A stretch of DNA of 64,000 nt. Source: DASYVD01 sp050693035 (lineage in GTDB: Bacteria > Actinomycetota > UBA4738 > CALAEC01). The stretch covers positions 1 through 64,000 of the forward strand of contig JBOGWB010000009.1 in the NCBI GenBank assembly GCA_050693035.1, given 5' to 3'. The position numbers were made by a program, and so were the translations under genes. How positions within the stretch are numbered: the stretch's first letter is position 1; each line of letters starts with the position of its first letter. Below, one piece after another: positions 24,692 to 33,617 of the stretch. Below the pieces are notes generated by a model. That model did not search any database. It saw only the letters and a list, made by a program, of their open reading frames with translations, and was not told the origin of the DNA.

Positions 24692-26034
24692 TGGCCGTCC
24701 GGCCTCAGGTCCTCGAAGGGATCGGCGCGGGTTACTCGCACGCGGTGATTGTGTTCCTCGGCGACGACGGCTACCCGGTGAGCGTGGCCACCGGGTTCGA
24801 GGTCGACGCGACGCGCGGGGTGGTGCGACTCGACCCACCGGCCGGCATGGAGTCGATGCCGCCGGAAGGCCGCGGGGTGAACGTCATCTTCAGCCACATC
24901 CGGCCGCTGCCGGAGGCCGGCTACGACGAGCGTCGGTACGTCTCCGTCTGGGGGCCGCTCCGCCGCCACGCCGACGGGCGGCTCGAGCTGGTTCCGGAGG
25001 AGAGCCGGTCGTGGGACGAGTCCAAGGTCCCGTTCTTCCAGTACTCGGAGATCACGGTCCCTCAGGCCCACCGGTACCTCGATTCGTTGAGCGCCAGACT
25101 CGGCCACCGGATCCGGCCCCGCCTGGCGTTCTTCTGGCTGGCTCTGCGGACCACGCGTGCTCCATTCCTCTCCGCGACGGTGATCCCCGTGCTCCTCGGC
25201 GTGGCCGTGGCCGCTCGGGAGGGCGGCTGGAGCCTCTGGCTGGCCGCCCTCACCTTGCTCGGCGCATCGTGCATCCACCTCGCGCTGAACGTGGCCAACG
25301 ACGTATTCGACACGATGAGCGGCACGGACCCGGCGAACACTCGGCCGACACAGTTCAGCGGGGGGTCGCGGGTGATCCACTACGGCCTGGTGAGCCTTCG
25401 CGGCGCGGCGATCCTCTCCGCAGCCCTGTACGTCGTGGGGATCGGCATCGGGCTCTACCTCGCGTGGCTGCGCGGTTTCTGGGCGCTGTTCTGGCTGGGA
25501 GCCGCGGGGGTGGCCATCAGCGTCATCTACACCGCTCCGCCGATCCGGCTGGTCCACCGGGGCCTCGGGGAGATCGCGGTGGCCCTGGGATTCGGACCGA
25601 TCATGCTTCTCGGCTCGTACTTCGTGCAGGCCCAACGATTCAGCCTGGAGGCCCTGTGGTTGTCGCTGCCGGTGGCCATCCTCATCTCCCTGGTCCTGTA
25701 CGTGAACGAGATCCCCGACCGGGAGGGCGACGCAGCCACCGGAAAGCGGACCCTGCCGGTGAGGTGGTCGAAGGAGACGGTGATCCGAGCGTACGCGGTG
25801 GCCTCGGCGGCCGCCTACGCGCTGATCGGTCTGGGCGCGGTCCTCCGAATCCTCCCCTGGACGACGCTCATCGCCCTGGCCACGATGCCGCTCGCGGTGA
25901 GGGCGGCCCGCGGGATCCGGGTGAACTACGAGGACCCCTACGCCCTGATGCCCACCATGGCCACGAACATCAAGCTTCACCTGTACACGGGGCTGCTGCT
26001 CCTGGTCGGCTACATCGTCGCCGCGGCCATCTAG
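24691..26034 (+). CDS. UbiA-family prenyltransferase (MenA-like) with fused N-terminal split-barrel-like domain
   Basis: A 447-residue fusion. Residues 1-125 resemble a pyridoxamine-oxidase-like split barrel: HAVIVFLGDDGYPVSVATGFEVD and VNVIFSHIRPLPEAGYDERRYVSVWG. Residues 140-447 are a UbiA prenyltransferase with about eight or nine membrane helices, a first Asp-rich motif NVANDVFDTMSGTD and a second, YVNEIPDREGDAATGKRTL. MenG lies nearby (convergent), so a 1,4-dihydroxy-2-naphthoate prenyltransferase role in menaquinone synthesis is likely. The fusion is unusual for MenA, which is about 300 residues. Confidence 0.82.
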   Translation: MAVRPQVLEGIGAGYSHAVIVFLGDDGYPVSVATGFEVDATRGVVRLDPPAGMESMPPEGRGVNVIFSHIRPLPEAGYDERRYVSVWGPLRRHADGRLELVPEESRSWDESKVPFFQYSEITVPQAHRYLDSLSARLGHRIRPRLAFFWLALRTTRAPFLSATVIPVLLGVAVAAREGGWSLWLAALTLLGASCIHLALNVANDVFDTMSGTDPANTRPTQFSGGSRVIHYGLVSLRGAAILSAALYVVGIGIGLYLAWLRGFWALFWLGAAGVAISVIYTAPPIRLVHRGLGEIAVALGFGPIMLLGSYFVQAQRFSLEALWLSLPVAILISLVLYVNEIPDREGDAATGKRTLPVRWSKETVIRAYAVASAAAYALIGLGAVLRILPWTTLIALATMPLAVRAARGIRVNYEDPYALMPTMATNIKLHLYTGLLLLVGYIVAAAI

Positions 26035-26360
26035 CGATCCGGCCGTTCCCTCGGGGTGCCGGGCCCTGTCCAATCCCCCGGGGTCCGATGCGGACTAGCC
26101 GAGACTACGCCGATCCGGGCCGGCTACCCCCCGGACCGCTGTCCATCCGGAGGAGTAAAGGCGTCCCCCGTTCTGCCGATAGCTATCTGGATGACCCGGT
26201 TCGAGAAGATGATCCCCGTGTGGAAGTCGTCGGACAGGGCTCCGGCTCCCGTCCGGCGGCGGCGAGGCTCCTCCGAGCCGCCCCACCGCGCCGCCCATCG
26301 CTCCACCCCTCACCCGTTCACCCTGGAACGCTGGGGCCGGGTGCGAACCCGCCCCTCTCA
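26035..26360. other. Intergenic stretch between convergent genes
   Basis: 326 bases between the ends of the prenyltransferase and menG. No convincing gene, RNA or terminator is seen. A 10-base palindrome GATAGCTATC lies at 26178-26187. Confidence 0.5.
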
Positions 26361-27071
26361 CTAGCGCCGCCGCCTCTCGCCACCCCCGATCCGAGTCCCC
26401 GCGACGACCTGCGCGACCCCGGCCGCCAGAGCGATCCGACGAACGTCGCCGAAGCCCGCCCCCTCCAGCATCTCGGCCAGCTCAGCGGAGGACGGCAGGT
26501 AGGTCATCGACGCCGGCAGGTACGCGTATGCCTCGCGGTCGGAGAGCAGGCCTCCCACGACCGGAACGACCCTGCGGAAGTACACGGAGTGACCGAGGCG
26601 GAGAAACGGCTGTTCCGGCTCCGACACCTCCAGGAACACCGCGCGTCCCCCGGGCCGGAGGACCCGCGCCGCTTCGCGGAACAGGCCCGGGAGGTCCACC
26701 ACGTTGCGGAGGGCGAACCCGCACGCGACTCCGTCGGCCACGCCGCTTCCGACCGGCACCCGGAGGACGTCCGCCTGTACCAGGGGAGCGCTGGTCCCCG
26801 CCCGGGCCAGCATCCCGGGGGAGAAGTCGAACCCCACCGGTCGATGGCCCGCCCGTACCAGCTCCCGGCACAGGGCGCCGGTGCCACAGGCCAGGTCGAG
26901 CACCAATGAGCCGGGAGGGAGGGCCAGCACGCGAACGGCCCGCCGCCGCCATCCCACGTCCATTCCGAACGTCAGCACCCTGTTGAGGAGGTCGTAGCGC
27001 CCGGCGATCCGGTCGAACATCTCCCGAACCCGGGCGGCCCGAGTCTCGCTGGGCTCCAGTTGCGCCGTCAC
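26361..27071 (-). CDS. menG: Demethylmenaquinone methyltransferase
   Basis: A 236-residue UbiE/MenG methyltransferase. It shows VREMFDRIAGRYDLLNRVLTFGMDVGWRRR, motif I VLDLACGTGALCREL, FALRNVVDLPGLFREAARVLRPGGRAVFLEVSEP and the YAYLPASMTYLPS segment. It methylates demethylmenaquinone, the last step of menaquinone synthesis. GTG 27071 overlaps the DUF6328 stop (GTGA). Confidence 0.93.
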   Translation of the reverse strand: MTAQLEPSETRAARVREMFDRIAGRYDLLNRVLTFGMDVGWRRRAVRVLALPPGSLVLDLACGTGALCRELVRAGHRPVGFDFSPGMLARAGTSAPLVQADVLRVPVGSGVADGVACGFALRNVVDLPGLFREAARVLRPGGRAVFLEVSEPEQPFLRLGHSVYFRRVVPVVGGLLSDREAYAYLPASMTYLPSSAELAEMLEGAGFGDVRRIALAAGVAQVVAGTRIGGGERRRR

Positions 27072-27520
27072 CTGTCCCGGGCCCGTCGGGAGAGCGGAAG
27101 CGCGTACCAGAGCCACGCCACGAGACCCGCCACCGCCACGGCAACGCCCAGAGCGGTGGCGGTCCCGAAAAGGAGGGACGTGATCACGTACACCACGGCC
27201 GTGATGGACAGTGCCAGGAACACGGTCCCCACGATGGCCATCCGGTTGGCAGACTGGAGCATCCGTTCCTTGTCCCGATCCCGCCACCGCAACCGGTGGT
27301 AGGCGGTCGGAGCGATGAAGAGGACGGTGGCCGCCGCGGTGGCCAAGACCGAGAAGAAGTACACCGCCTGCTGTGAGGTGGTCACCGAACCGAATCGCTG
27401 AGTGAACGGGACGGTGAGAAGGAAGGCGAACAGGACCTGCACCCCGGGCAGGGCCACTCGCAGCTCGTTGAGGAGCTCGATGAGCTCGCGATCCAGCCTG
27501 CTGGCCTTGTCCTCCGGCAC
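27068..27520 (-). CDS. DUF6328 family membrane protein
   Basis: A 150-residue membrane protein matching DUF6328. The N-terminus is soluble with LLNELRVALPGVQVLFAFLLTVPFTQRF. Four hydrophobic segments and the phrase IAPTAYHRLRWRDRDKERML follow. The function is unknown; it occurs in many Actinomycetota. A minus-strand CATACT box lies about 20 bases before the GTG, with a GGGAGG ribosome site. Confidence 0.85.
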   Translation of the reverse strand: MPEDKASRLDRELIELLNELRVALPGVQVLFAFLLTVPFTQRFGSVTTSQQAVYFFSVLATAAATVLFIAPTAYHRLRWRDRDKERMLQSANRMAIVGTVFLALSITAVVYVITSLLFGTATALGVAVAVAGLVAWLWYALPLSRRARDR

Positions 27521-27573
27521 GCCCGTTCCTCCCTCACTCAGTATGCCGACACGCGCGTCCGGTCGTGGACGAG

Positions 27574-27606
27574 CCGAGCCGCCGCCGGCGGCCGGCGGCG
27601 GCTCGG
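27574..27606. repeat. Perfect 15-bp hairpin
   Basis: A 15-base stem (27574-27588 with 27592-27606) with a three-base loop, entirely G/C-rich. It lies between two minus-strand genes. No T-run follows it on either strand, so it is not a classical terminator; it could stall or partly end transcription. Confidence 0.55.
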
Positions 27607-27628
27607 AAAATCCGGTGGGTGTGCTGGC

Positions 27629-27790
27629 CTATTCCGTGAACAGCGGAAGCAGGTACCGCGCGATGAAATAGAGCACCACGATCACGATGGCCAGGATGAA
27701 GGCGTACTTCACCAGGGCGAACGAGGTAAGCCCCGCCCCCGTGTCAGGCTCGCGCACCGGCTCGTGGTGATGTGGATCTTCATAGGTCAT
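27629..27790 (-). CDS. Small single-span membrane protein, stress regulon candidate
   Basis: A 53-residue protein. A soluble His/Glu/Pro-rich N-terminus is followed by one membrane helix (VKYAFILAIVIVVLYFIARYLLPLF). ATG 27790 follows a strong GGAAGGAGG site. A SigB-type promoter lies just upstream and the SigB-type sigma gene is the next gene, so it is probably under that sigma factor. Confidence 0.75.
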   Translation of the reverse strand: MTYEDPHHHEPVREPDTGAGLTSFALVKYAFILAIVIVVLYFIARYLLPLFTE

Positions 27791-27814
27791 GGTTTTCCTC
27801 CTTCCTCTGCTGTG

Positions 27815-27840
27815 TTTCCCAGGGAAGGGCACGGCCAAAC
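27815..27840 (-). promoter_or_regulatory. SigB/SigF-type promoter, GTTT-N16-GGGAAA
   Basis: On the minus strand GTTT (27840-27837), a 16-base spacer, then GGGAAA (27820-27815), 25 bases before the ATG of the small membrane gene. It matches the general-stress consensus GTTT-N14-16-GGG(A/T)A. Confidence 0.6.
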
Positions 27841-27857
27841 CGGTCCCGGGGGGCCCG

Positions 27858-28676
27858 CTAGCCCTCGCCCGCGATCTTCTCCCGCAGCTGGCGGAGCGTC
27901 CGAGAGAGCAACCGGGAGACGTGCATCTGGGAGATCCCGAGCTCCTCGGCGATCCGGGTCTGGCTCAAGCCCCGAAAGAACCTGAGGTAGAGGATGCGCC
28001 GCTCTCGGGCGGGGAGCCGCTTGAGCGCCGGGGCCACGCTGGCCCATCCTTCCAGGATCTCCAAGGTTTCGTCCTCGCCGCCGATCTGCTGGGCGGAGGT
28101 CGTCCCCTCGTCATCGATGGGAGCGTCCAGCGAGGTGGTCGAGTAGGCGTGGACGGTGTCCATCCCCTCGACGACCTCTTCCGAAGTCAGGCCGGTGCGC
28201 TCCGCGATCTCGTTCACCGTCGGCGAACGCCCGAGCTCCTGGGAGAGCTCGCTCACCACCCTGCTCACCCGAAGACCCGTCTCCTGAAGCCTCCGGGGCA
28301 CTCGAAGGGCCCATCCCTTGTCACGAAAGTGCCGCTTGAGCTCCCCGACGATGGTGGCCGTGGCATAGGTGGAGAACTTCACTTCCCGGCCGGGATCGAA
28401 CCGGTCGATGGCCTTGATCAACGCCACCATGGCCACCTGGACGAGGTCCTCCAGCGGCTCGCCCCTCCCCGAGAATCGCCGGGCCAGGTACTCCGCCAGA
28501 GGCTGATGCATGAGGACGAGCTCGTCCCTCACGTTCGAGTCCTCTCCGAGTCGTGCGAAGAGCTCATCGGAACGCTCCCACTGAAAGGCCTGCGACTCCG
28601 GGATCTCCTCCTCGTGCTCCTCGGAAGGAGCCCTCTTCTGGGAGGGGTGCTCTCCACCAGCGGACCGATCCTGCAT
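27858..28676 (-). CDS. SigB/SigF-family general-stress sigma factor
   Basis: A 272-residue sigma-70 group 3 factor with regions 2, 3 and 4. Region 2 has EDLVQVAMVALIKAIDRFDPGREVKFSTYATATIVGELKRHFRDKGW, typical of SigB/F/G. Region 3 is VSELSQELGRSPTVNEIAERTG. Region 4 is a C-terminal helix-turn-helix, RIAEELGISQMHVSRLLSRTL. It has an acidic N-terminal extension. It lies 10 bases after the anti-sigma-like gene on the same strand and is thus likely held by that kinase-type switch protein. Confidence 0.93.
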   Translation of the reverse strand: MQDRSAGGEHPSQKRAPSEEHEEEIPESQAFQWERSDELFARLGEDSNVRDELVLMHQPLAEYLARRFSGRGEPLEDLVQVAMVALIKAIDRFDPGREVKFSTYATATIVGELKRHFRDKGWALRVPRRLQETGLRVSRVVSELSQELGRSPTVNEIAERTGLTSEEVVEGMDTVHAYSTTSLDAPIDDEGTTSAQQIGGEDETLEILEGWASVAPALKRLPARERRILYLRFFRGLSQTRIAEELGISQMHVSRLLSRTLRQLREKIAGEG

Positions 28677-28686
28677 CCCGGGCCCC

Positions 28687-29076
28687 CTACCGACCGGCCG
28701 CGGACGTCTTCACCAGACGCATGGCGGGCTTTCCCTCGAACCGCTCGAAGCTCGGCGCCTCGGTCAGGCCGTTCAGCACCTGCCAGATCAGGCTCTCCTC
28801 GAACCCTTGGGGCGGCCAGTCACGGATGTCGCCGTCGGTGCAGACGACCACCTCCACCCCGGCCCCGGATGGCGTGATGTTCAGGGTGAGCTGGGTGGCG
28901 GAGCCTCCGTCGACCAGGAGCTGCGCGCAGGCCTCATCGACGGCGATCCGGAGGTCCTCGATGTCGTCGTATCCGAGGTCCAGGCGCGCCGCGACGCTCG
29001 CCGTTACCGACCGGACCACGTGGAGGAACTCCGGTCGAGCCGGCACGGTGACCCTGATCTCGCCTTCGTGGTCCAC
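28687..29076 (-). CDS. Anti-sigma factor-like HATPase (RsbW type)
   Basis: A 129-residue GHKL ATPase-fold protein. EDLRIAVDEACAQLLVD is the N-box, and VVVCTDGDIRDW the weak D-box. It probably binds the adjacent sigma factor and phosphorylates an STAS antagonist. It is divergently transcribed from the STAS gene at 29139. Confidence 0.85.
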   Translation of the reverse strand: MDHEGEIRVTVPARPEFLHVVRSVTASVAARLDLGYDDIEDLRIAVDEACAQLLVDGGSATQLTLNITPSGAGVEVVVCTDGDIRDWPPQGFEESLIWQVLNGLTEAPSFERFEGKPAMRLVKTSAAGR

Positions 29077-29138
29077 GACCGGACGCCTATACTAGCCGGG
29101 ACCCGCTGGGCCGGAGCGGCCCGCCCGAACCGAAGGGG

Positions 29139-29492
29139 GTGACACCGATCGACCTTTCCCTGGAATCGAGGACCGTGGGCGGATGGACGGTCGTCGACGT
29201 CAAGGGTGAGGTGGACCTGTTCACCGCGCCCAGGCTTCGAGAGCACGTGGTCGGCCTGGTGGAGGAGGACCAGCGCCGCATCGTCGTCAACCTGGAGGAC
29301 GTGGACTTCATGGATTCCACGGGCCTCGGAGTGTTGGTCGGCGCGCTGAAGCGTCTCAAGGAGAAGGACGGGCAACTCGCCTTGATCTGCTCGCAGGGAT
29401 CCGTCCTCCGGGTCCTCACGGTCACCGGGCTCAACAAGGTGTTCTCTATCTACGACTCCGTGGAGGAGGCGACCAAGGCAGGCGGGGGATGA
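29139..29492 (+). CDS. Anti-sigma factor antagonist (STAS domain)
   Basis: A 117-residue STAS protein (RsbV type). VVDVKGEVDLFTAPRL and the phosphorylation site loop VDFMDSTGLGVLVGALK with conserved DST are present. Dephosphorylated protein binds the anti-sigma kinase and frees sigma. It overlaps the next HATPase gene by four bases (ATGA). Confidence 0.93.
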   Translation: MTPIDLSLESRTVGGWTVVDVKGEVDLFTAPRLREHVVGLVEEDQRRIVVNLEDVDFMDSTGLGVLVGALKRLKEKDGQLALICSQGSVLRVLTVTGLNKVFSIYDSVEEATKAGGG

Positions 29493-29938
29493 GCGACCGC
29501 TCGGACTCGTTCGTCCTCGAGTTCCCCCCGGAGGCTCACTACGTGAGCACGGCACGGATCTTCGCCGCCGGGGTGGCCCGGACCTACGGCACCGACGAGG
29601 ACCTCGTGGAGGACCTCAAGATCGCCGTCTCCGAGGCGTGCACCAACGCCATCAAGGCGAGGACGGGCGGGACGGCGAAGGGCCCGGTGCGCCTGTCGGT
29701 CCGTCGAGAGGCAGATGTGCTCTCCTTCGAGGCCGAGGACACGGGGATCGTCCCGGCGGGAGACGGCCCCGAACCGGTCATCCCGAGCAGCGGGTCCACC
29801 TCGGAGGACATCGCCCGCCGCCTCTCTCTGGAGACCATCCGGGCCCTGTTTCCGAGCACCCAGATCGTCCCCGGGCCCGAGGGCGGCGGAAACATCCGCT
29901 TCTCGTTCCCCCTCCGCCAAACCGAACCGTCTGCCTGA
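29489..29938 (+). CDS. ATP-binding anti-sigma regulatory protein (HATPase)
   Basis: A 149-residue RsbW-like protein. EDLKIAVSEACTNAIKA is the N-box. The D-box region is LSFEAEDTGIVPAG. A glycine-rich C-terminal lid is present (GPEGGGNIRFSFPL). It is co-translated with the STAS gene upstream, so these two are a likely kinase-substrate pair. Confidence 0.88.
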   Translation: MSDRSDSFVLEFPPEAHYVSTARIFAAGVARTYGTDEDLVEDLKIAVSEACTNAIKARTGGTAKGPVRLSVRREADVLSFEAEDTGIVPAGDGPEPVIPSSGSTSEDIARRLSLETIRALFPSTQIVPGPEGGGNIRFSFPLRQTEPSA

Positions 29939-29993
29939 AACGCCTCAACTACCCCCTTCGCCCCATCTTCGGGCGGGAAATCTGACAATTCGC

Positions 29994-30018
29994 GTGCAAC
30001 GCTCGTCTCGCCGGGTAA
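29994..30018 (+). promoter_or_regulatory. Possible SigB-type promoter (weak -35)
   Basis: GGGTAA at 30013-30018 with a GTGC rather than GTTT at 29994-29997, spacer 15. It precedes the third HATPase gene by 57 bases. The -10 is good, the -35 degenerate. Confidence 0.35.
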
Positions 30019-30075
30019 GTACTGGGGGAAGGATGGGCCCGAGCGTCAGAGTGGCGCGCGGGGACCCGAAGGCAG

Positions 30076-30522
30076 GTGAGTGCGATGGCCCGCAAGCGCC
30101 AGACCCGACTTCCCTTGAACCCGAGGGCGGGCTCCGCGGCTCGGCGATTCGTCGAGTCCTTTCGCCAGAACCTCGATCCGGAATCGTTCGAGCGCCTGCG
30201 GCTTCTGGTGAGCGAACTGGTCAACAACAGCATGAAGCACAGCGGCCGCCCGGAGGGAGATCCCATCGTTCTCACCGTGGAACTCGACAACCGACAGGTG
30301 CGAGCCGAAGTCGTGGACGGGGGCGCCGGCGGCGACGTGCTGCGGACCTCGCCGGAGGCCCGCGGCGAGTCCGGCTGGGGACTGTTCCTCGTCGACCGGC
30401 TGGCCGATACCTGGGGCTACTCGGGAGAGGGCCCCACCCGGGTCTGGTTCACTCTCCCCACCCATTCCGGAAGAACGTTCGGGCCGCGCTGGCCGGAGAA
30501 TTCCCAGGCCGATAGCGCGTAA
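30076..30522 (+). CDS. ATP-binding HATPase protein, partner-switching type
   Basis: A 148-residue GHKL ATPase-fold protein. SFERLRLLVSELVNNSMKHSG is the N-box, VVDGGAGGDV the D-box and GWGLFLVDRLADTWGY the G-box. It keeps canonical boxes better than the two other HATPase genes here. The start is GTG 30076 or ATG 30085. It is 10 bases ahead of the phosphatase gene. Confidence 0.88.
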   Translation: MSAMARKRQTRLPLNPRAGSAARRFVESFRQNLDPESFERLRLLVSELVNNSMKHSGRPEGDPIVLTVELDNRQVRAEVVDGGAGGDVLRTSPEARGESGWGLFLVDRLADTWGYSGEGPTRVWFTLPTHSGRTFGPRWPENSQADSA

Positions 30523-30525
30523 TAT
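30520..30525 (+). promoter_or_regulatory. Leaderless-type -10 box (TAATAT) of the phosphatase gene
   Basis: TAATAT ends seven bases before GTG 30533 and overlaps the stop of the upstream gene. It would give an internal leaderless start. Confidence 0.4.
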
Positions 30526-30532
30526 CGCGCTC

Positions 30533-33145
30533 GTGGAGCGCGTGGCGGACGAGGCTCACGGCCGCATCCCCGGACGTCTCTCTCGGGGCATCGAGCCCTA
30601 TCTGCTCGATCTGGTGCAGGTCGCGGTGGTGGCGACCGATGCCGGCGGGTCCATCATCCACTGGAACCGATTCGCGGAGACGTTCTACGGCTGGTCCCGA
30701 GAAGAGATCGAAGGGAGACCCCTGGCCGAGGTCATCTTCGGCCCGGACCTGCCCCTCGACGAATCGCTAACCTCGAGGGTGCTCTCCGGGGAAGCCTGGG
30801 AGGGAGAGCTCCCCACCCGCCGCCGGGATGGCTCCGTGTGCCAGACCTTGGTGAGCTTCTCCCCCATCCACGACGAAGCCGGGACCGCCGCCGGGACCGT
30901 GGCGATCTGCGTCGACATCACCGCTCGCCGGGAAGCCGAACAGCGTCTGTACGCGCAGTATGCGATCACCCGGGTCCTCGCGGAGTCGGAGGGCCTGCGC
31001 GAAGCCGCCCCGCAGCTCCTTCAGACCGTGGGGGAGACACTCGACTGGCTGGTGGGAGCGATCTGGCGGGTGGATCAAGCCGACGACGTCCTCCGGTGCG
31101 TGGACGCGTGGAGTGCCCCGGGGACCAGCGTCGAGGAGTTCCTGAACCTCACCCGGCAGACGACCTTCGTGCGGGGGCGGGGACTCCCCGGCCGGGTGTG
31201 GGAGACCGGGGAGTCGGCCTGGATCGTGGACGTGGTCCACGATCCGAACTTCCCGCGTGCCCCGGCGGCGTACGCGGTTGGCCTCCACGCGGGCTTCGGC
31301 TTCCCCATCCGCGTCGGTGAAGAGGTCCTCGGGGTGATCGAATTCTTCGCCCCAGAGACCCGGGAGCTCAACCCGCAGATCCTGGAGATGATGGCCGCCG
31401 TGGGCAGCCGGATCGGGCAGTTCATCGAACGGAAGGAGGCAGAGGAAGCCGTCCGGCAGAGCGAGAGCCGGAAGGCCGCCATCCTCGAGTCGGCGATGGA
31501 CTGCATCGTGTCAATGGATCATCGCGGCCGGATCATCGAGTGGAACCCGGCGTCGGAACGGATCTTCGGCCACGCTCGTGACGAAGTCATGGGGCGGCCT
31601 GTGGCGGAGGTGATCGTCCCGCCGGCCTTTCGCGATCGGCACCGCCGGGGCCTGGCCCGATACGTCGCCACCGGTGAGAGCCGGATCATCGGGAAGCGCC
31701 TCGAGCTGCCGGCCCTCCGAGCCGACGGAACCGAGTTCCCGGCAGAACTCTCGATCACCCGAGTGGAGGCCCCGGGACCTCCCCGGTTCACCGGTGTCAT
31801 CCGGGACATCACCGATCGGCTCCGTACGGAGGCCGAACGGGAGCGTCTGCTCCAGGCGGAGCAGGCGGCCCGGGAAGCGGCCGAGCGGGCCACGGAGCGG
31901 CTGGCGTTCCTGGCCGACGTGAGCTCGGCCCTGGCATCCTCGCTGGACTACCGGCGGACCCTCCCTCGCGTCGCGCGTCTGGCCGTCCCCAGGGTGGCGG
32001 ACGCGTGTCTCGTCTACATGCTGCAGGAGGACGGCTCCATCGCCCGGCTGGCCATGGAGCTCGCCGACCCCGCCCACCAGGCGATCGCGGAACGCGTGGC
32101 GGAGCTCCGCATCGACCCCAATGCTTCCGGGGGGGTTCCCAAGGTTCTTCGGACCGGCCGGTCCGAGTTCCATCCGGAGGCAGACGCGCGGCTCCTGGCG
32201 GTCGACGTGGAGGATCCCGAGAAGCTGGTCCAGATCCTGGAACCCATGGCCATCACGTCATGGATGTGCGTCCCCCTGATGGCCCGGGGCCGGATCCTGG
32301 GAGCCGTCTCCTTCATCTCCACCCGCTCGGGGAGGCGCTACACGGCCGACGACCTGGCCTTCGCCGAGGACCTTGCCCGGCGGTCCGCCCTTGCCATCGA
32401 CAACGCCCGACTGTTCGAAGAACGAACCCGGATCGCTCGCTCTCTCCAACGGAGCCTGTTGCCCCCCGAGCTTCCCGAGATCCCGGGGATCGAGGCGGCG
32501 GCGCGGTACCGCCCCGCAGGGCTCGGCAACGAGGTGGGCGGCGACTTCTACGACCTGTTCGAGATCCGTGAAGGGCGGTGGGGCGTCGCCGTGGGTGACG
32601 TGTGCGGCAAGGGGGCGGAGGCCGCAGCGCTCACCGGGCTGGCCCGCTACACGATCCGCGAGGCCGCCGCGCACGACCCTCGCCCGAGCAGCGTGCTGAT
32701 CTCGCTGAACCAGGCACTCCTGCGCCACGAGGAACTCCAGCTCTGCACGGTGGCGTTCGGGTATCTCCAGCCTGAGGAGGAAACGGCCCGCCTCACCCTG
32801 TCTTGCGGCGGCCACCCGCTCCCTCTCGTGCTGCGGGCGGACGGACAGCTCGACGTGGCGGGTACCGCGGGCACGATCCTCGGTGTGTTCGAGGACCCGG
32901 AGGTGGTCGATCTCGATGTGGAGCTGCGCCCCGGAGACAGCGTCGTGCTCTACACCGACGGCGTCACCGACGAGCGGACGGCGACGGAGGGATTCGGCGA
33001 GAAGCGCCTCAAGTCGATTCTCCGCTCTTGCCAGGGGATGGGTGCCGAAGGGATCGCAGACGTCATCGACCGCGCCGTCATGGAATTCCGCCCCGACGAC
33101 CCTCGCGACGACGTGGCGTTGCTCGTGGTGAGGTTCTCGCCATGA
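30533..33145 (+). CDS. PAS/GAF sensor PP2C (SpoIIE-type) phosphatase
   Basis: An 870-residue multidomain phosphatase. PAS domain 1 is at about 20-130 (VVVATDAGGSIIHWNRFAE), GAF 1 at about 150-295, PAS domain 2 at 305-430 (DCIVSMDHRGRIIEWNPASE), a coiled-coil at 430-455, GAF 2 at 460-625, and the SpoIIE-type PP2C domain at 650-868 (GNEVGGDFYDLFEI, VGDVCGKGAEAA and DDPRDDVALLVV). No membrane segment is seen, so it should sense cytoplasmic or soluble signals. It probably dephosphorylates the STAS antagonists to release the sigma factor. It overlaps the next STAS gene by four bases (ATGA). Confidence 0.93.
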   Translation: MERVADEAHGRIPGRLSRGIEPYLLDLVQVAVVATDAGGSIIHWNRFAETFYGWSREEIEGRPLAEVIFGPDLPLDESLTSRVLSGEAWEGELPTRRRDGSVCQTLVSFSPIHDEAGTAAGTVAICVDITARREAEQRLYAQYAITRVLAESEGLREAAPQLLQTVGETLDWLVGAIWRVDQADDVLRCVDAWSAPGTSVEEFLNLTRQTTFVRGRGLPGRVWETGESAWIVDVVHDPNFPRAPAAYAVGLHAGFGFPIRVGEEVLGVIEFFAPETRELNPQILEMMAAVGSRIGQFIERKEAEEAVRQSESRKAAILESAMDCIVSMDHRGRIIEWNPASERIFGHARDEVMGRPVAEVIVPPAFRDRHRRGLARYVATGESRIIGKRLELPALRADGTEFPAELSITRVEAPGPPRFTGVIRDITDRLRTEAERERLLQAEQAAREAAERATERLAFLADVSSALASSLDYRRTLPRVARLAVPRVADACLVYMLQEDGSIARLAMELADPAHQAIAERVAELRIDPNASGGVPKVLRTGRSEFHPEADARLLAVDVEDPEKLVQILEPMAITSWMCVPLMARGRILGAVSFISTRSGRRYTADDLAFAEDLARRSALAIDNARLFEERTRIARSLQRSLLPPELPEIPGIEAAARYRPAGLGNEVGGDFYDLFEIREGRWGVAVGDVCGKGAEAAALTGLARYTIREAAAHDPRPSSVLISLNQALLRHEELQLCTVAFGYLQPEEETARLTLSCGGHPLPLVLRADGQLDVAGTAGTILGVFEDPEVVDLDVELRPGDSVVLYTDGVTDERTATEGFGEKRLKSILRSCQGMGAEGIADVIDRAVMEFRPDDPRDDVALLVVRFSP

Positions 33146-33492
33146 GCGGCCTCGAGATCGAGGTTCGCCAGGAAGGGGGGGCCACCCTCCTGGCCCTTCA
33201 GGGAGAGCTCGACATCTCTTCGACCGAGCGCGTGGAGCAGGAGCTGCGCCGTGTCGAGGAGAGGTCGCCGCCGACGCTGGTGATCGACCTCCGCCCGCTC
33301 CGGTTCATCGACTCCACCGGCCTCCGACTGGTGCTGGGGGCCGACCTGCGGGCCCGGCGGGAGGGCCGGCGCCTGGTCATCGTGCGAGGGCCGGACACGG
33401 TCCATCGCGTGTTCCGGATCGCGCTCCTGGACCGCCGGCTCCAGTTCGTGGACGATCCCTCCTCGGTGGAGCTCGACGGCAGCCGCGACTGA
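33142..33492 (+). CDS. Anti-sigma factor antagonist (STAS domain)
   Basis: A 116-residue STAS protein. LLALQGELDISSTERV and the phosphosite loop LRFIDSTGLRLVLGAD are present. It is translationally coupled to the phosphatase, suggesting it is its direct substrate. Second STAS of the module. Confidence 0.92.
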   Translation: MSGLEIEVRQEGGATLLALQGELDISSTERVEQELRRVEERSPPTLVIDLRPLRFIDSTGLRLVLGADLRARREGRRLVIVRGPDTVHRVFRIALLDRRLQFVDDPSSVELDGSRD

Positions 33493-33534
33493 GCGGCCAG
33501 AACCGACGCGCATCCAGATTCCTCTCGGAACGGC

Positions 33535-33560
33535 GTTTCGGTCCCTTGCGCTCGGGGTAA
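33535..33560 (+). promoter_or_regulatory. SigB/SigF-type promoter, GTTT-N16-GGGTAA
   Basis: GTTT at 33535-33538, 16-base spacer, GGGTAA at 33555-33560, 57 bases before the ATG of the zinc-ribbon gene. Good match to the SigB consensus. Confidence 0.65.
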
Positions 33561-33617
33561 AACCCGGGCCCCAAGCTCGTCCCGGAGGCGGGTCGAGCCG
33601 TTCGAAAGGAGCGCGGG

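Noticed and set aside
26056..26364. Possible gene in the menA-like/menG gap
   Set aside because: No ribosome site, no family resemblance and Pro/Arg-rich composition.
27574..27606. Rho-independent terminator
   Set aside because: The stem is perfect but no T-run follows it on either strand.
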